64,000 nucleotides of DNA. Origin: Acidipropionibacterium sp. GTDB lineage: Bacteria; Actinomycetota; Actinomycetes; Propionibacteriales; Propionibacteriaceae. Under the pieces are notes generated by a model. The model did no database searches, had not been told where the DNA came from, and saw only the letters and a program-made list of their open reading frames with translations. Position 1 is the first letter of the stretch. Every line of letters begins with the position of its first letter. The stretch covers positions 1 through 64,000 of the forward strand of contig JALCLH010000007.1 in assembly GCA_022647765.1 (NCBI GenBank), in the 5' to 3' direction. Shown here piece after piece: positions 9,082-17,353 of the stretch. The translations under genes and the position numbers were made by a program.

Positions 9082-9555
9082 ATGAGCGTGCTCGACCTGA
9101 CCGACCAGCGCATCCTGCGCGCACTCGACGCCCATCCGCGGGCGACCGTCCAATACCTTGCCGAATTTCTCGGGCTGGCCCGCGGCACCGTGCAGAGTCG
9201 GCTGAAGCGCCTCGTTGACGGCGAGCGTCTGGCTCCGACCAGCACACGCCTGCATCCCTCAGCCGTCGGCCGCCCACTGCGAGCGATCGTCACCGCACAA
9301 GGCGACCAGAGCATGTTCGAGGGCACAATCGACGACCTCTCAGACATCCCGGAAGTCGTGGAGGTGCTCGGCATCTCCGGGGGAAGCGACCTGTCGATCG
9401 AGATCATCGCGCGCGATGCTGACGACATCTATCGCATCACTCAGCGTCTGATGCAGTGTCGGGGCATCAGTCGCACCTCGACGAGCATCGTGCTGCGGGA
9501 GCTGCTGCCCCGACGCATGAAGCAGTTGCTGGACGCCGACGCCCCGTCGGGCTGA
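9082..9555 (+). CDS. Lrp/AsnC family transcriptional regulator
   Basis: A 157-aa regulator with an N-terminal AsnC helix-turn-helix (DQRILRALDAHPRATVQYLA, then GLARGTVQSRLKRL) and a C-terminal RAM ligand-binding domain (VVEVLGISGGSDLSIEIIA). ATG 9082 is preferred over a GTG at 9043 because AAAGG stands 7-10 nt upstream. The gene is divergent from the MFS exporter, a common arrangement in which the regulator senses an amino acid and drives its export. Confidence 0.87.
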   Translation: MSVLDLTDQRILRALDAHPRATVQYLAEFLGLARGTVQSRLKRLVDGERLAPTSTRLHPSAVGRPLRAIVTAQGDQSMFEGTIDDLSDIPEVVEVLGISGGSDLSIEIIARDADDIYRITQRLMQCRGISRTSTSIVLRELLPRRMKQLLDADAPSG

Positions 9556-9759
9556 CGCGAGCGGGACCATAGGTCGACTGCTCACTGAGGTCGAGCTCGC
9601 ACACGACGTTCGCGATCACCGATGTTCATGCAACGACGCATTAGAGTGTTTGACGGGCAGATCCAGGCACTGGCGCCCGAAGTGGAGACATCCAATCGAG
9701 AGTGTCTCTGTCTTCAAATCGGACCGCAAGAGAAGTGGATAATCGTGAGGAGGTGTTTC

Positions 9760-9972
9760 ATGAAAGAATTCGATGACCAAGGATGTGAGATCTGTAGACA
9801 GCAGTGGCTGTCCGGCACGCATCCGCGGGAATTATTCGTCTGTGCGTCGGAACAGGTGAGCTTCTATCAGTGTGATGCGTGTGGGGCATACTGGGAGGAG
9901 ACGAACAGGTATGCCGCCCAAGTTGATCAGGATCGTGTTCAGAGGTGCCGAGATCGACGTGTCGATGTGTGA
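9760..9972 (+). CDS. Small four-cysteine protein, immunity-like
   Basis: A 70-aa protein starting at ATG 9760 behind a strong GAGGAGG box. It has two CxxC pairs, CEIC near residue 9 and CDAC near residue 38, as in a small zinc ribbon, and the segment YWEETNRYAAQVDQ. I recognise the style of orphan immunity-type proteins but cannot name a family. The last 12 residues (RCRDRRVDV) look unnatural, so the 3' end may be frameshifted. GC is clearly lower than in the surroundings, a sign of transfer. Confidence 0.5.
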   Translation: MKEFDDQGCEICRQQWLSGTHPRELFVCASEQVSFYQCDACGAYWEETNRYAAQVDQDRVQRCRDRRVDV

Positions 9973-10165
9973 TAGTCAGGGTGCTCTGCGAGAGTGGAAG
10001 GCATCGAACGGGCGGCGGTTGACGAGAGTTCGGTCATGGTTTTTTCGGAGGAGAGTTCGGCATTAACGGAATTTATAGAACGATTGCGAGCCTGGAATGA
10101 GTATGTGAAGGTAGGGAATTCCGGTAGATGAACTCATTCAATCCTGGGGGGAGGCTCAGAATACT

Positions 10166-10429
10166 GTGGATCCACATGATTCGTTCTCGTCATACAGTGA
10201 CAGATACTCGTTAGGACTTGATGAAGACTCCGGGAAATACTATATGTCGTTTCCGGTCAGCAATGGAAGTGTTGACTATGAAGAGTATTATGCACTGACA
10301 TCGGAGCAATACCAGCGATTCTTGAATAGCCGGGAGTCGGCAGGTCAGTTCGTTGATTCGTGTCGTCAGCGACAACACGATGACCTGCTGATTCAAAAGC
10401 CGGGCTGGAACCGCGGCACACCAGTATGA
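10166..10429 (+). CDS. Small acidic protein, immunity-like
   Basis: An 87-aa protein from GTG 10166, preceded by GGGGGGAGG at a spacing of 11-12 nt. It contains YSLGLDEDSGKYYMSFPVSN and VDYEEYYALTSEQYQRF, rich in Tyr and acidic residues, and ends in DDLLIQKPGWNRG. No signal peptide or membrane segment. Low-GC like the cysteine-rich gene 190 bp upstream, and probably co-acquired. The appearance is that of a polymorphic-toxin immunity protein, but no toxin gene is present, so the assignment stays tentative. Confidence 0.6.
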   Translation: MDPHDSFSSYSDRYSLGLDEDSGKYYMSFPVSNGSVDYEEYYALTSEQYQRFLNSRESAGQFVDSCRQRQHDDLLIQKPGWNRGTPV

Positions 10430-10505
10430 GTCACCGAGAATGACTACAGCCGGAAGGCGGCGGGCGCAGTGTGTGTAACTGTTCAGACGGCGCCGATGCC
10501 GATGG

Positions 10506-10637
10506 TCATTCAGGCACCCCAGTCTCGCCGTTCGCCAGGTGCGCGACCCCCGTGATGATTGTGCCCAGACTGAGGAGACCAAATATCGCCGCCAGGATGA
10601 TTGCTCCAACAAAGGGGCTCACTGTGATGTTCTTCAA
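10506..10637 (-). CDS. Small single-span membrane protein coupled to abiEi
   Basis: Read directly from the sequence: TTG at 10637 to TGA at 10506, 43 aa. It begins LKNITVSPFVGAIILAAIFG and continues with a hydrophobic helix to about residue 30, then a short polar tail ending in GETGVPE. The TTG start overlaps the TGA of the upstream abiEi gene (TTGA), which would allow translational coupling. Hydrophobic content and codon usage look natural, and no abiEii toxin occupies this place. Real expression is not shown; a chance ORF remains possible. Confidence 0.4.
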   Translation of the reverse strand: MKNITVSPFVGAIILAAIFGLLSLGTIITGVAHLANGETGVPE

Positions 10638-11197
10638 GAGTCCGAGAAGCCCCGCTCAGTCCATAGTCCTTTCCTGACCTGCCGCCACTGTGTAGTGGTC
10701 AGCAGACCTTCCTGCCGCGCCTGCTTCGCTGCGTCCAGTAGGCGCTCCGTCTCGATGCGCCCGCGGCATTCGAGGATCGCTTCCGCCACCGGCTGCGACG
10801 CCAAGCCTTCATAGAAGGTGGTGCGCATACGGTCGGGAACCTGCGTCAGCTCGATGAAGGCCGGGAGCCTGGCGCGTACCCTGCGGGGAACCGCGACCTT
10901 GATTCGTCTGGGGTTCACGTCGGCCAGGCCGAACAGGGCCAGCACCGATTCCCCGTGCAGATACGCGCCGCCTCCGACCCGCATCAGGGCCTCGGCGAAC
11001 TGGTCGAAGCGTGTCGGCGGGATGTCCGGCACTCGGTACAGGCCATAGGCGACGTTCGTCAGGCCACCGCGAGCGGCCAGCTTGGGTAGCTCAATCGCAG
11101 GAACTCCGGCGTTCACTGCGTCCTTGGTCGTGACGTAGCCGTAGTTGTCGTAGGCGATCTCGCGCACGACGTCCCGGTACTTCACCTTGACAGACAT
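10634..11197 (-). CDS. abiEi: AbiEi-like type IV antitoxin, orphan
   Basis: A 187-aa protein from ATG 11197. The N-terminal winged-helix part (DNYGYVTTKDAVNAGVPAIE, then GGLTNVAYGLYRVPDIPP) and the following SVLALFGLADVNPRRIKVAV segment match the transcriptional antitoxin AbiEi. Longer in-frame starts up to 11434 are rejected because a promoter-like TATAGT and an inverted repeat sit just before 11197. The normal partner, the AbiEii nucleotidyltransferase toxin, is absent downstream; a small membrane ORF stands there instead. Confidence 0.82.
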   Translation of the reverse strand: MSVKVKYRDVVREIAYDNYGYVTTKDAVNAGVPAIELPKLAARGGLTNVAYGLYRVPDIPPTRFDQFAEALMRVGGGAYLHGESVLALFGLADVNPRRIKVAVPRRVRARLPAFIELTQVPDRMRTTFYEGLASQPVAEAILECRGRIETERLLDAAKQARQEGLLTTTQWRQVRKGLWTERGFSDS

Positions 11198-11204
11198 GGC
11201 ATAA

Positions 11205-11222
11205 CTATACCGAAAATGGTAG
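11205..11222. promoter_or_regulatory. Imperfect inverted repeat upstream of abiEi
   Basis: CTATACCGAAAATGGTAG has CTA-ACC and GGT-AG half-sites around a TATAGT -10-like element read on the minus strand. AbiEi proteins are known to autoregulate by binding inverted repeats over their promoter, so this is a candidate site. Confidence 0.4.
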
Positions 11223-11597
11223 AGTTGCGACATCGTTCTAGCCTGCCCCGTTCCGCGATGATTGGGAGGTGAACCGCCCGCTTCCCACACTTGTCCAGTA
11301 CAATAGCGAGCGTGCATTCGTCCCATCACAGCGGGCCGAACCAGTTTTCCAGCACGGGTGGCACACAGAGAGCACGAAGTTATGATGGGGACACGGAAAT
11401 CGCATGGAGGAAGGAGAGCTACTCGTGATATCACCGAATAGCAGGCGCAATCACCATATGCTGCTTTCTACTAGCAATGTACTCTCAACTTGTAAAGACA
11501 ATATCATCCGGTCTGCGCCCAAGGGGACAGCGATGTTCACTAACTCCGAAAGAAGCAACAGCACGATGAAAACCCGTGGGAACGACGGCGATGCCTG
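11223..11597. other. Gene-free stretch
   Basis: About 375 bp of lower-GC DNA. A 64-codon plus-strand frame starts at 11404 behind AGGAAGGAG, but its composition (Asn/Ser-rich, no recognisable pattern) does not support a gene. Nothing else seen. Confidence 0.4.
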
Positions 11598-11742
11598 ATG
11601 TTTGATGTGCTCACGCTTGACGCGGCGGGCCGCGTGGTTGAGCCGGAAGGCAAGACGCTGGAGTTCAAGCGCGACCTGTCGTCTCCGACGAAGCCTTTGC
11701 GGACGATTGCCGCCTTCGCGAATTCCGCGGGCGGGCGACTGG
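11598..11742 (+). pseudogene. AlbA_2 (Schlafen-like) domain gene, 5' fragment
   Basis: ATG 11598 opens a frame reading FDVLTLDAAGRVVEPEGKTL, then EFKRDLSSPTKPLRTIAAFANSAGGRL. E-KTLEFKRDL and IAAFANSAGGRL are the classic start of the AlbA_2 putative DNA-binding domain found in ATP-binding/RecG-like regulators. After about 48 codons it runs into the left end of an ISAs1 element and stops within it at 11750. The rest of the gene is not found on the other side of the element. Confidence 0.8.
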
Positions 11743-13065
11743 CAGGTTGACGGAAAAGTCCGGGGTGTCGTCTGTGACTAGGGGTTGAGCCCCTCTCGGC
11801 GTGTCATACAGGCGGGCGAGGCCCCGCACGGTTTGGATGGAAGTACCACTACAAACCACCGCCGCAAGGAACCTCGCCCGCGATGCCATCCTCTCCCACC
11901 GCACCCGCCGTCCGCACCTCTGACACGCCCGCACCGAATGTCCGGCTGGTCGATCACCTGGCCCGGGTCCCCGACCCCCGCAAACCCAGAGGCACCCGGT
12001 ACCCGCTGACAGGCCTGCTCCTCCTGGCGATCTCGGCGACCCTGGCCGGATGCCGGGGCTTCACCGCGATCGGAGAATGGGCCCACGCCCTCACCGGCCA
12101 CTCCCTGGCCGGGTTCGGGCTGCGCGCGGCCCCCGGCGAGTCGAACCTGCGCAAGCTGTTCGCCCGCCTGGATGCCGCCGCTCTGGACGCCGAGCTGTGC
12201 CTGTACGCCTGGACCCGCACCACCACCATCGACGGGCGCCGTGTCATCGCCGTGGACGGGAAAACCCTGCGCGGCTCCCGATCGGCAACCGAAAAGGCCC
12301 GGCACCTGGTCGCAGCCCTCGACCATGCCAGCGGCACCGTGGTCGCCCAGCAGGCCGTTGAGGCGAAGTCCAACGAGATCCCGGCCCTGCCCGACCTCAT
12401 CACCGCGTTGGGCGAACGGGCTGCCGGTGCGGTGATCACCGCTGATGCCCTCCATACCCAGACCGCGACCGCGACCGCGATCCTGGCCGCCGGCGCCGAC
12501 TACGTGTTCACCGTCAAGGCCAACCAGCCCGGACTGCACAAGAGGTTGAAGTCCCTGCCGTGGTCACGGGTTCCGGCAGGCCACGTCGAGGTGGAGAAGT
12601 CTCATGGGCGCAGGGTCCGGCGGACTCTGAAGGTCGTCCAGGCACCCGAGAATCTCGGGTTTGAGGGGGCGGTGCAGGTCGCCCAGTTGCGCCGGGTCGC
12701 CACCCGCAAGGGGAGGAAGACCACGGAGGTGGTCTACCTCATCACCTCGGCCGGCCTGCCGGCGGCACCACCGGCCCGGCTCGCGGCGTGGGTGCGCGGG
12801 CATTGGGCTGTGGAGAACCGGTTGCACTGGGTCAGAGATGTGACCTTCGACGAGGACAGGCACCAGGCCAGGACTGGTTCAGCGCCTCAGGTGATGGCCA
12901 CACTGCGCAGTGTGGCGATCGGCATTCACCGGATGAGGGGTGAGGCGAACATCGCGCGGGCGATCAGGCAGGCGGCGTGGGACCCGTTGGCCACCTGCGA
13001 CCTGGTCCTCACACTCTGATCACAGCTCGATCACAGGAAGGAGAAACGACTTTTCCGGGACCCTG
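11743..13065 (+). mobile_element. ISAs1-family insertion sequence, copy A
   Basis: 1323 bp with ends CAGGTTGACGGAAAAGTC and, inverted on the right, CAGGGTCCCGGAAAAGTC. It aligns with two further copies in the window at 36592 and 46257. Flanking decamers GGGCGACTGG and ATGTTCGAGA do not match, so there is no target duplication, unlike the other two copies. Left and right neighbours are cut genes of unrelated families. Confidence 0.92.
11883..13019 (+). CDS. ISAs1-family transposase (copy A)
   Basis: Complete DDE transposase of 378 aa. It has the ISAs1 N-terminal helper region (VDHLARVPDPRKPRGTRYPL, then CRGFTAIGEWA), and catalytic-core segments VIAVDGKTLRGS, VITADALHTQ and the C-terminal VENRLHWVRDVTFDEDRHQA. 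AAGGA precedes ATG 11883. The protein is nearly identical to copy C and slightly more distant from copy B. No frameshift, so it could still be active. Confidence 0.95.
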   Translation: MPSSPTAPAVRTSDTPAPNVRLVDHLARVPDPRKPRGTRYPLTGLLLLAISATLAGCRGFTAIGEWAHALTGHSLAGFGLRAAPGESNLRKLFARLDAAALDAELCLYAWTRTTTIDGRRVIAVDGKTLRGSRSATEKARHLVAALDHASGTVVAQQAVEAKSNEIPALPDLITALGERAAGAVITADALHTQTATATAILAAGADYVFTVKANQPGLHKRLKSLPWSRVPAGHVEVEKSHGRRVRRTLKVVQAPENLGFEGAVQVAQLRRVATRKGRKTTEVVYLITSAGLPAAPPARLAAWVRGHWAVENRLHWVRDVTFDEDRHQARTGSAPQVMATLRSVAIGIHRMRGEANIARAIRQAAWDPLATCDLVLTL

Positions 13066-14046
13066 ATGTTCGAGAAGAGGTCCTACCTCGAGGAACACCT
13101 CGATCAGGTGCGAGAGCTTCTATTGTTCGAGCCCCGAGGCGCATCCTGGCACAACGCGAACATCATCGTGCCGTCCGAGAACCCTGAGGCCGACTTGGGA
13201 TACATCATCCTGGAGTCGACCGAGTACCCCGCCATGTCCGGATCCAACACGATGTGTGTGGCGACGGTCCTGCTCGAGACGGGCGTTCTGAACATGACCG
13301 AACCCATCACGACCCTGACCCTCGAGTCACCGGCGGGCCTCATCCGGGTGCGCTGCACCTGCGAGAACGGCAAGGTGACCCAGGTTCGTCTGGTCAACCA
13401 GCCTGCATTCGTGTACCACCGCGACCAGGCAGTCGAGGTCGCCGGCCTGGGCACGGTGCAGGTGGACGTGGCTTACGGCGGCATGACCTACGCGATGGTC
13501 CACGCCGAGCCGCTGGGGTTCTCGATCGACCCCTCCGAGGCCAGGGATATCTGCGAGGTCGGAGAGCGGATCAAAGCTGCTGCGGTCGAGCAGCTGCCCG
13601 TCCAGCATCCTGTGAATTCGCGCATCCCCGGGATCACCAATTTCCAGCTGATGGGTCGCCTCGGCTACGACCACGGGACGCTCACCGCGAAGAACGTGGT
13701 TGTGGTCTCTCCTGGCCGGTGCGACCGGTCTCCCTGTGGGACGGGGACGTCCGCGCGCCTGGCTCTCCTCTCGGCACAGGGGCTCATCCGCCCCGGCCAG
13801 CACTTCCGGCACGAGTCGATCATCGGGAGCACCTTCGATGCCGAGGTCGAGAGGTTGACGAGAGTGGCCGAGTACGAGGCGGTCGTTCCTGCCATCGCCG
13901 GCCAGGCCTGGATAACTGGGTTCTCACAGCTGAGCCTGGACCCGACGGACCCGTACCCGCACGGGTTCACGGTGTCCGACACCTGGGGCGCAGGTCCCGG
14001 CCAGATGGCTCCGGCTACCGTGCGCTCCTTCAATGGCGCCGACTGA
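13066..14046 (+). pseudogene. Proline racemase-family protein, 5' truncated
   Basis: A 326-aa frame that begins at the first base outside the IS (MFEKRSYLEEHLDQVRELLL). Family members carry about 35-40 more residues in front, so the IS removed the natural start. The body is otherwise complete: EYPAMSGSNTMCVATVLLE near residue 47, and the catalytic-cysteine motif DRSPCGTGTSARLA near residue 223. The first active-site position is Ser in MSGSN rather than the Cys of MCGH racemases, so the parent enzyme was likely a hydroxyproline dehydratase or epimerase type. Expression from an IS-borne start is possible but no good ribosome site lies within 20 nt. Confidence 0.82.
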
Positions 14047-14102
14047 CGCTTCGGCAGTTCTCTCCCGGCCTGCCTATATGCTGGCGGCGGCTGGGTGAGG
14101 AG

Positions 14103-14861
14103 TCACTCCTCGCCCTCTCCCAAGATGGCGATAAGCTCCTCGGCGCTGTCGATGGTCTGCTCGACGAGTGCTTGGTGGATCCGATCCAGATCACCGGTGA
14201 GGATCGCTTGGATGAGCTTTTCGTGCACGTCGAATGCGCGGGGCTGGTTTTCTCGGGCGAGTTGGTCCTCGGCCAATGCCACCGTGATCTGCGCTTCGGT
14301 CACGGGCCAGAGTTTCAGGAGCAGATAGTTCTCCGAGGCTTCCCAGATACACCGGTGGAACGACAGATGGGCCTCGTGCTGCAGGACCGGGCTGTTCTCA
14401 TCGCGGTGCCGCTGCAGCTCCTCCCAGCCTGCCATGACTTGGCGAGTCCGCTTCCCGGTTGTGTCCTCAACCACTGCGGTGAGCGCAAGCATGTCGAGCG
14501 CGACCCGGGTCTTCGCGATGTCTCGGAGTGCCTGGGCGTCGAGGTGGGCGATACGAAGACCCGTGTAGGGCACTTGGACGACGAGGCCGACCTGTGCCAG
14601 CTGATTGAGAGCCTCGCGCACTGTCGCGCGGCTGACCTTCAGCAGCGAGGACATGCCGAGTTCGGTGATCTTCTCTCCCGGGCGGAGAGTCCCACGAATG
14701 ATGGCGCTTCGAACCTCCCGGACAGTCGCCGCTCGTTTCGAGAGTACGGAAACCGGCGTCAAGGCCCCCGGTTCTGAATTCGGTGCAAGAGATTGAGGTA
14801 ACGTCAAGCCAAGCCATTCTGCGATGTTGGAAAATGAGCGTACTGACAAGTAGCCTATCAT
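14103..14861 (-). CDS. GntR family regulator (FCD domain)
   Basis: A 252-aa FadR-type regulator. The winged helix is at residues about 45-105 (REVRSAIIRGTLRPGEKITE, then SRATVREALNQLAQVGLV), followed by an FCD ligand domain with its metal-binding Asp/His pattern (TRVALDMLAL, HLSFHRCIWEASEN, FDVHEKLIQAI). The first 38 residues are poorly conserved and the real start may be internal. It faces the proline-racemase gene tail to tail and is divergent from a zinc dehydrogenase, so it may control hydroxyproline or similar catabolism. Confidence 0.85.
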   Translation of the reverse strand: MIGYLSVRSFSNIAEWLGLTLPQSLAPNSEPGALTPVSVLSKRAATVREVRSAIIRGTLRPGEKITELGMSSLLKVSRATVREALNQLAQVGLVVQVPYTGLRIAHLDAQALRDIAKTRVALDMLALTAVVEDTTGKRTRQVMAGWEELQRHRDENSPVLQHEAHLSFHRCIWEASENYLLLKLWPVTEAQITVALAEDQLARENQPRAFDVHEKLIQAILTGDLDRIHQALVEQTIDSAEELIAILGEGEE

Positions 14862-15049
14862 GTCGATTGTCTGACATCAATATTCTCGTCTGGAGGTGCC
14901 GGCAAATCGGTAGGATGAACTATGGCTAGGGGTTGAGCACTCTTCGGTGTATCGCAGCTATGAGCGAGGATCGCGCTCCAGGCTTCGATGATCGGTCGCA
15001 TGGGTGGGACCGCTGGCAGTGTCAAGACCTATCGAAGGGATGGCTCTCA

Positions 15050-16071
15050 ATGCTCGGAGTAATGATGCATGGGCCGGGGGATGTACGGGTCGAGGAACGC
15101 CCTGACCCTCGGATCGAGCAGCCCACCGATGCTGTGATCCGGGTGATCGCGGCCTGCGTGTGCGGCTCCGACCTGTGGTCCTGGCGGGGAGTTGTGCCCG
15201 TGCCGGAGCCGGTGCCGAAGGGCCACGAGTACGTCGGTGTGGTCGACCAGATCGGCTCCGAGGTGTACACCGTCAAGCCGGGCGACTTCGTCGTGGGATC
15301 GTTCTGGGCATCGGACAACACCTGCGAGATCTGCCAGGCCGGATTCCAGTCGCGCTGTCTCAATCGGGTGCTGATGGGCAGTATCGGCGCTCAGGCCGAG
15401 ATGCTGCGCGTGCCCTGGGCCGATGGCACCCTGGTGGCCACGCCAGGAGAACCCGCTGCCGATCTTCTGCCCTCGCTGCTGACAACCTCGGATGTGCTGG
15501 GAACCGGCTGGTACGGAGCGGTCGCCGCACATGCGGGGCCCGGGAAGACGATTGCGGTCGTTGGTGATGGCGCCGTGGGCCTGTGCGCGGTGCTGGCCGC
15601 CCGTCAGCTCGGCGCCGAGCGAGTGATCGTGATGAGCAGGCACGCCGACCGGCAGAAGATGGCCCGCGACTTCGGCGCCACCGATGTGGTGGAGGAGAGG
15701 GGAGCCGAGGGCGCCGCGAAGGTTGCCGAGCTCACCGGCGGGATCGGTGCCCACGGCGTGGTCGAGGCGGTCGGCACTGAGAGCTCCATGGTCCAGGCGA
15801 TCGACTGCACACGATTCGGCGGCTACCTGGGCTATGTCGGGCTCCAGCACGGAGTCCAGCTGCCCGGAGAGGAGATCTTCAATCGGAGCATCCACATGGA
15901 GGGCGGTCAGGCTCCGGTGCGCAGATTCCTGCCCAAGTTGATCGACCTGGTGTGGAACCGGAAGATCGACCCGGGTCGCGTCTTCACCGCCGACCTTCCG
16001 CTGGAGGAGGCGGCCGAGGGTTATCGGGCGATGGATGAGCGCCGGGAGATCAAGTTCTCCTCCGGCCGTGA
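15050..16071 (+). CDS. Zinc-dependent alcohol dehydrogenase, C-terminal frameshift
   Basis: MDR-superfamily dehydrogenase of about 340 aa. ATG 15050 follows GAAGGG and gives MLGVMMHGPGDVRVEERPDP. Zinc site ACVCGSDLW and GHEYVGVV, structural-zinc cysteines in DNTCEICQAGFQSRCLNRV, and NAD(P) loop VVGDGAVGLCAV are present. After REIK near 16052 the frame runs on antisense over leuB to 16573, whereas inserting one G in AAG-TTC restores the canonical family ending KVLLRP and a TGA at 16069-16071. I therefore end the gene at 16071 and treat the long frame as the effect of a one-base deletion. Confidence 0.85.
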
Positions 16072-16105
16072 ACGACCATTCGGCGTCACCATTGATGATG
16101 GACTC

Positions 16106-16143
16106 GGTGAGGGGCCCCGGGCGACACCACCGGGCCCCTCACC
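16106..16143. terminator. Bidirectional terminator between adh and leuB
   Basis: GGTGAGGGGCCC and GGGCCCCTCACC form a perfect 12-bp stem around a 14-nt loop, placed between two convergent genes. No long T-run. Confidence 0.65.
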
Positions 16144-16176
16144 TCACCTCGCCAAGTCTCAGCAGTACTGCGCCGC

Positions 16177-17265
16177 TCAGACCAGCGCCGCGATGGCGTC
16201 CCCGATCTCGGTGGTGGTGCGCGCCGCAGCTCCCAGCCGGGAGGCGATGTCGGTGCTCACCGCGGTGCGAATCCGCTCGGCGTCGGCCGGGCGTCCCAGG
16301 TGGTCCAGCAGCAGGGCCATCGAGGAGATCGCGGCGGTGGGATCGGCCTTGCCGGTCCCGGCGATGTCGGGGGCCGAGCCGTGCACCGGCTCGAACATCG
16401 AGGGGAACTTTCCGCTGGTGTTGATGTTGGCGCTGGGAGCCAGCCCGATCCCGCCGGTGACCGCACCGGCCAGATCGGTGATGATGTCACCGAACAGATT
16501 GTCGGTGACGATGACGTCGAAGCGCTGCGGCTCGCGCACCAGGGCGATGGTGACGGCGTCGACATGCATGTAGTCGTGCTCGACCTCGGGGAAGTCGGCG
16601 GCCACCTCATCGACCACCCGACGCCACAGCGACCCGGCGTTGACCAGCACATTGTGCTTGTGCACCAGGGTGAGGTGCTTGCGGCGCGCCTGCGCCCGGG
16701 TGAAGGCGTCGCGCACCACCCGCTCCACGCCGAAGGCGGTGTTGATGCTCACCTCGGTGGCGATCTCCTGATCGGTGCCCACGCGCACCGCCCCGCCATT
16801 GCCGCAGTAGAGCCCCTCGGTGCCCTCCCGGCACACCACGAAATCGATCGGGCCGGCGTCGGTGACCTGCTGAGACAGGGGAGTGGGGGTGCCCGGATAC
16901 CACACCGAGGGCCGCAGGTTGACCCCCTGATCCAGGGAGAACCGCAGCTTCAGCAGCAGGCCGCGCTCCAGCAGACCCGAGGGCACCTCGGTGGACCCCG
17001 GGGCGGCGCCGACCGCGCCGAGCACGATGGCGTCGGCGGTGGCGATCTCGGCCAGGGTGCCGTCGTTCAGCACCTCGCCGGTGGCCTTCCAGTGCTCGGC
17101 CCCCAGGGAGTACTCGCGGGTGGCGTAGGCGTCGTCTCCGATGGCGGCGCCGAGCACCTTGAGGGCCTCGGCGGTGACCTCGGGCCCGATCCCGTCGCCG
17201 CCGATGACGGCGAGGGTGGGCCCTGCAGATGAGAGAGCGGCAGAAGGTGAAGCGTCATTCGTCAT
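16177..17265 (-). CDS. leuB: 3-isopropylmalate dehydrogenase
   Basis: 362 aa from ATG 17265. Oxidative decarboxylation of 3-isopropylmalate in leucine synthesis, NAD-dependent, cytosolic. The N-terminal signature [20 protein letters not shown] is present, the substrate and Mg site lies in [20 protein letters not shown], and [20 protein letters not shown] is the family signature. [19 protein letters not shown] follows. It is divergent from ilvE, with a palindrome in the short shared promoter region, so both genes probably respond to one branched-chain amino-acid regulator. Confidence 0.96.
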   Translation of the reverse strand: MTNDASPSAALSSAGPTLAVIGGDGIGPEVTAEALKVLGAAIGDDAYATREYSLGAEHWKATGEVLNDGTLAEIATADAIVLGAVGAAPGSTEVPSGLLERGLLLKLRFSLDQGVNLRPSVWYPGTPTPLSQQVTDAGPIDFVVCREGTEGLYCGNGGAVRVGTDQEIATEVSINTAFGVERVVRDAFTRAQARRKHLTLVHKHNVLVNAGSLWRRVVDEVAADFPEVEHDYMHVDAVTIALVREPQRFDVIVTDNLFGDIITDLAGAVTGGIGLAPSANINTSGKFPSMFEPVHGSAPDIAGTGKADPTAAISSMALLLDHLGRPADAERIRTAVSTDIASRLGAAARTTTEIGDAIAALV

Positions 17266-17290
17266 GGCGCCACGGTAACGGCTTGTCCAG

Positions 17291-17307
17291 CATGTGACAT
17301 TCACATG
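17291..17307. promoter_or_regulatory. Palindrome between leuB and ilvE
   Basis: CATGTGA and TCACATG, separated by CAT, form a near-perfect 17-bp dyad in the 88-bp gap between the divergent leuB and ilvE starts. It is a good candidate operator for coordinated control; the binding protein is unknown (the IclR-type regulator near leuCD is one option). Confidence 0.45.
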
Positions 17308-17353
17308 TCAGTCCGTGAACAATCCGGGACACGCCCGGTGTAGCGTGTCGGCC

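Noticed and set aside
13254..14777. A 507-aa plus-strand frame over the racemase and gntR genes
   Set aside because: It is a shadow frame in high-GC DNA, Arg/Gly/Pro-rich and without any family pattern.
16072..16573. Natural C-terminal extension of the dehydrogenase over leuB
   Set aside because: The extra residues are the antisense of leuB, and a one-base repair gives the canonical ending KVLLRP.
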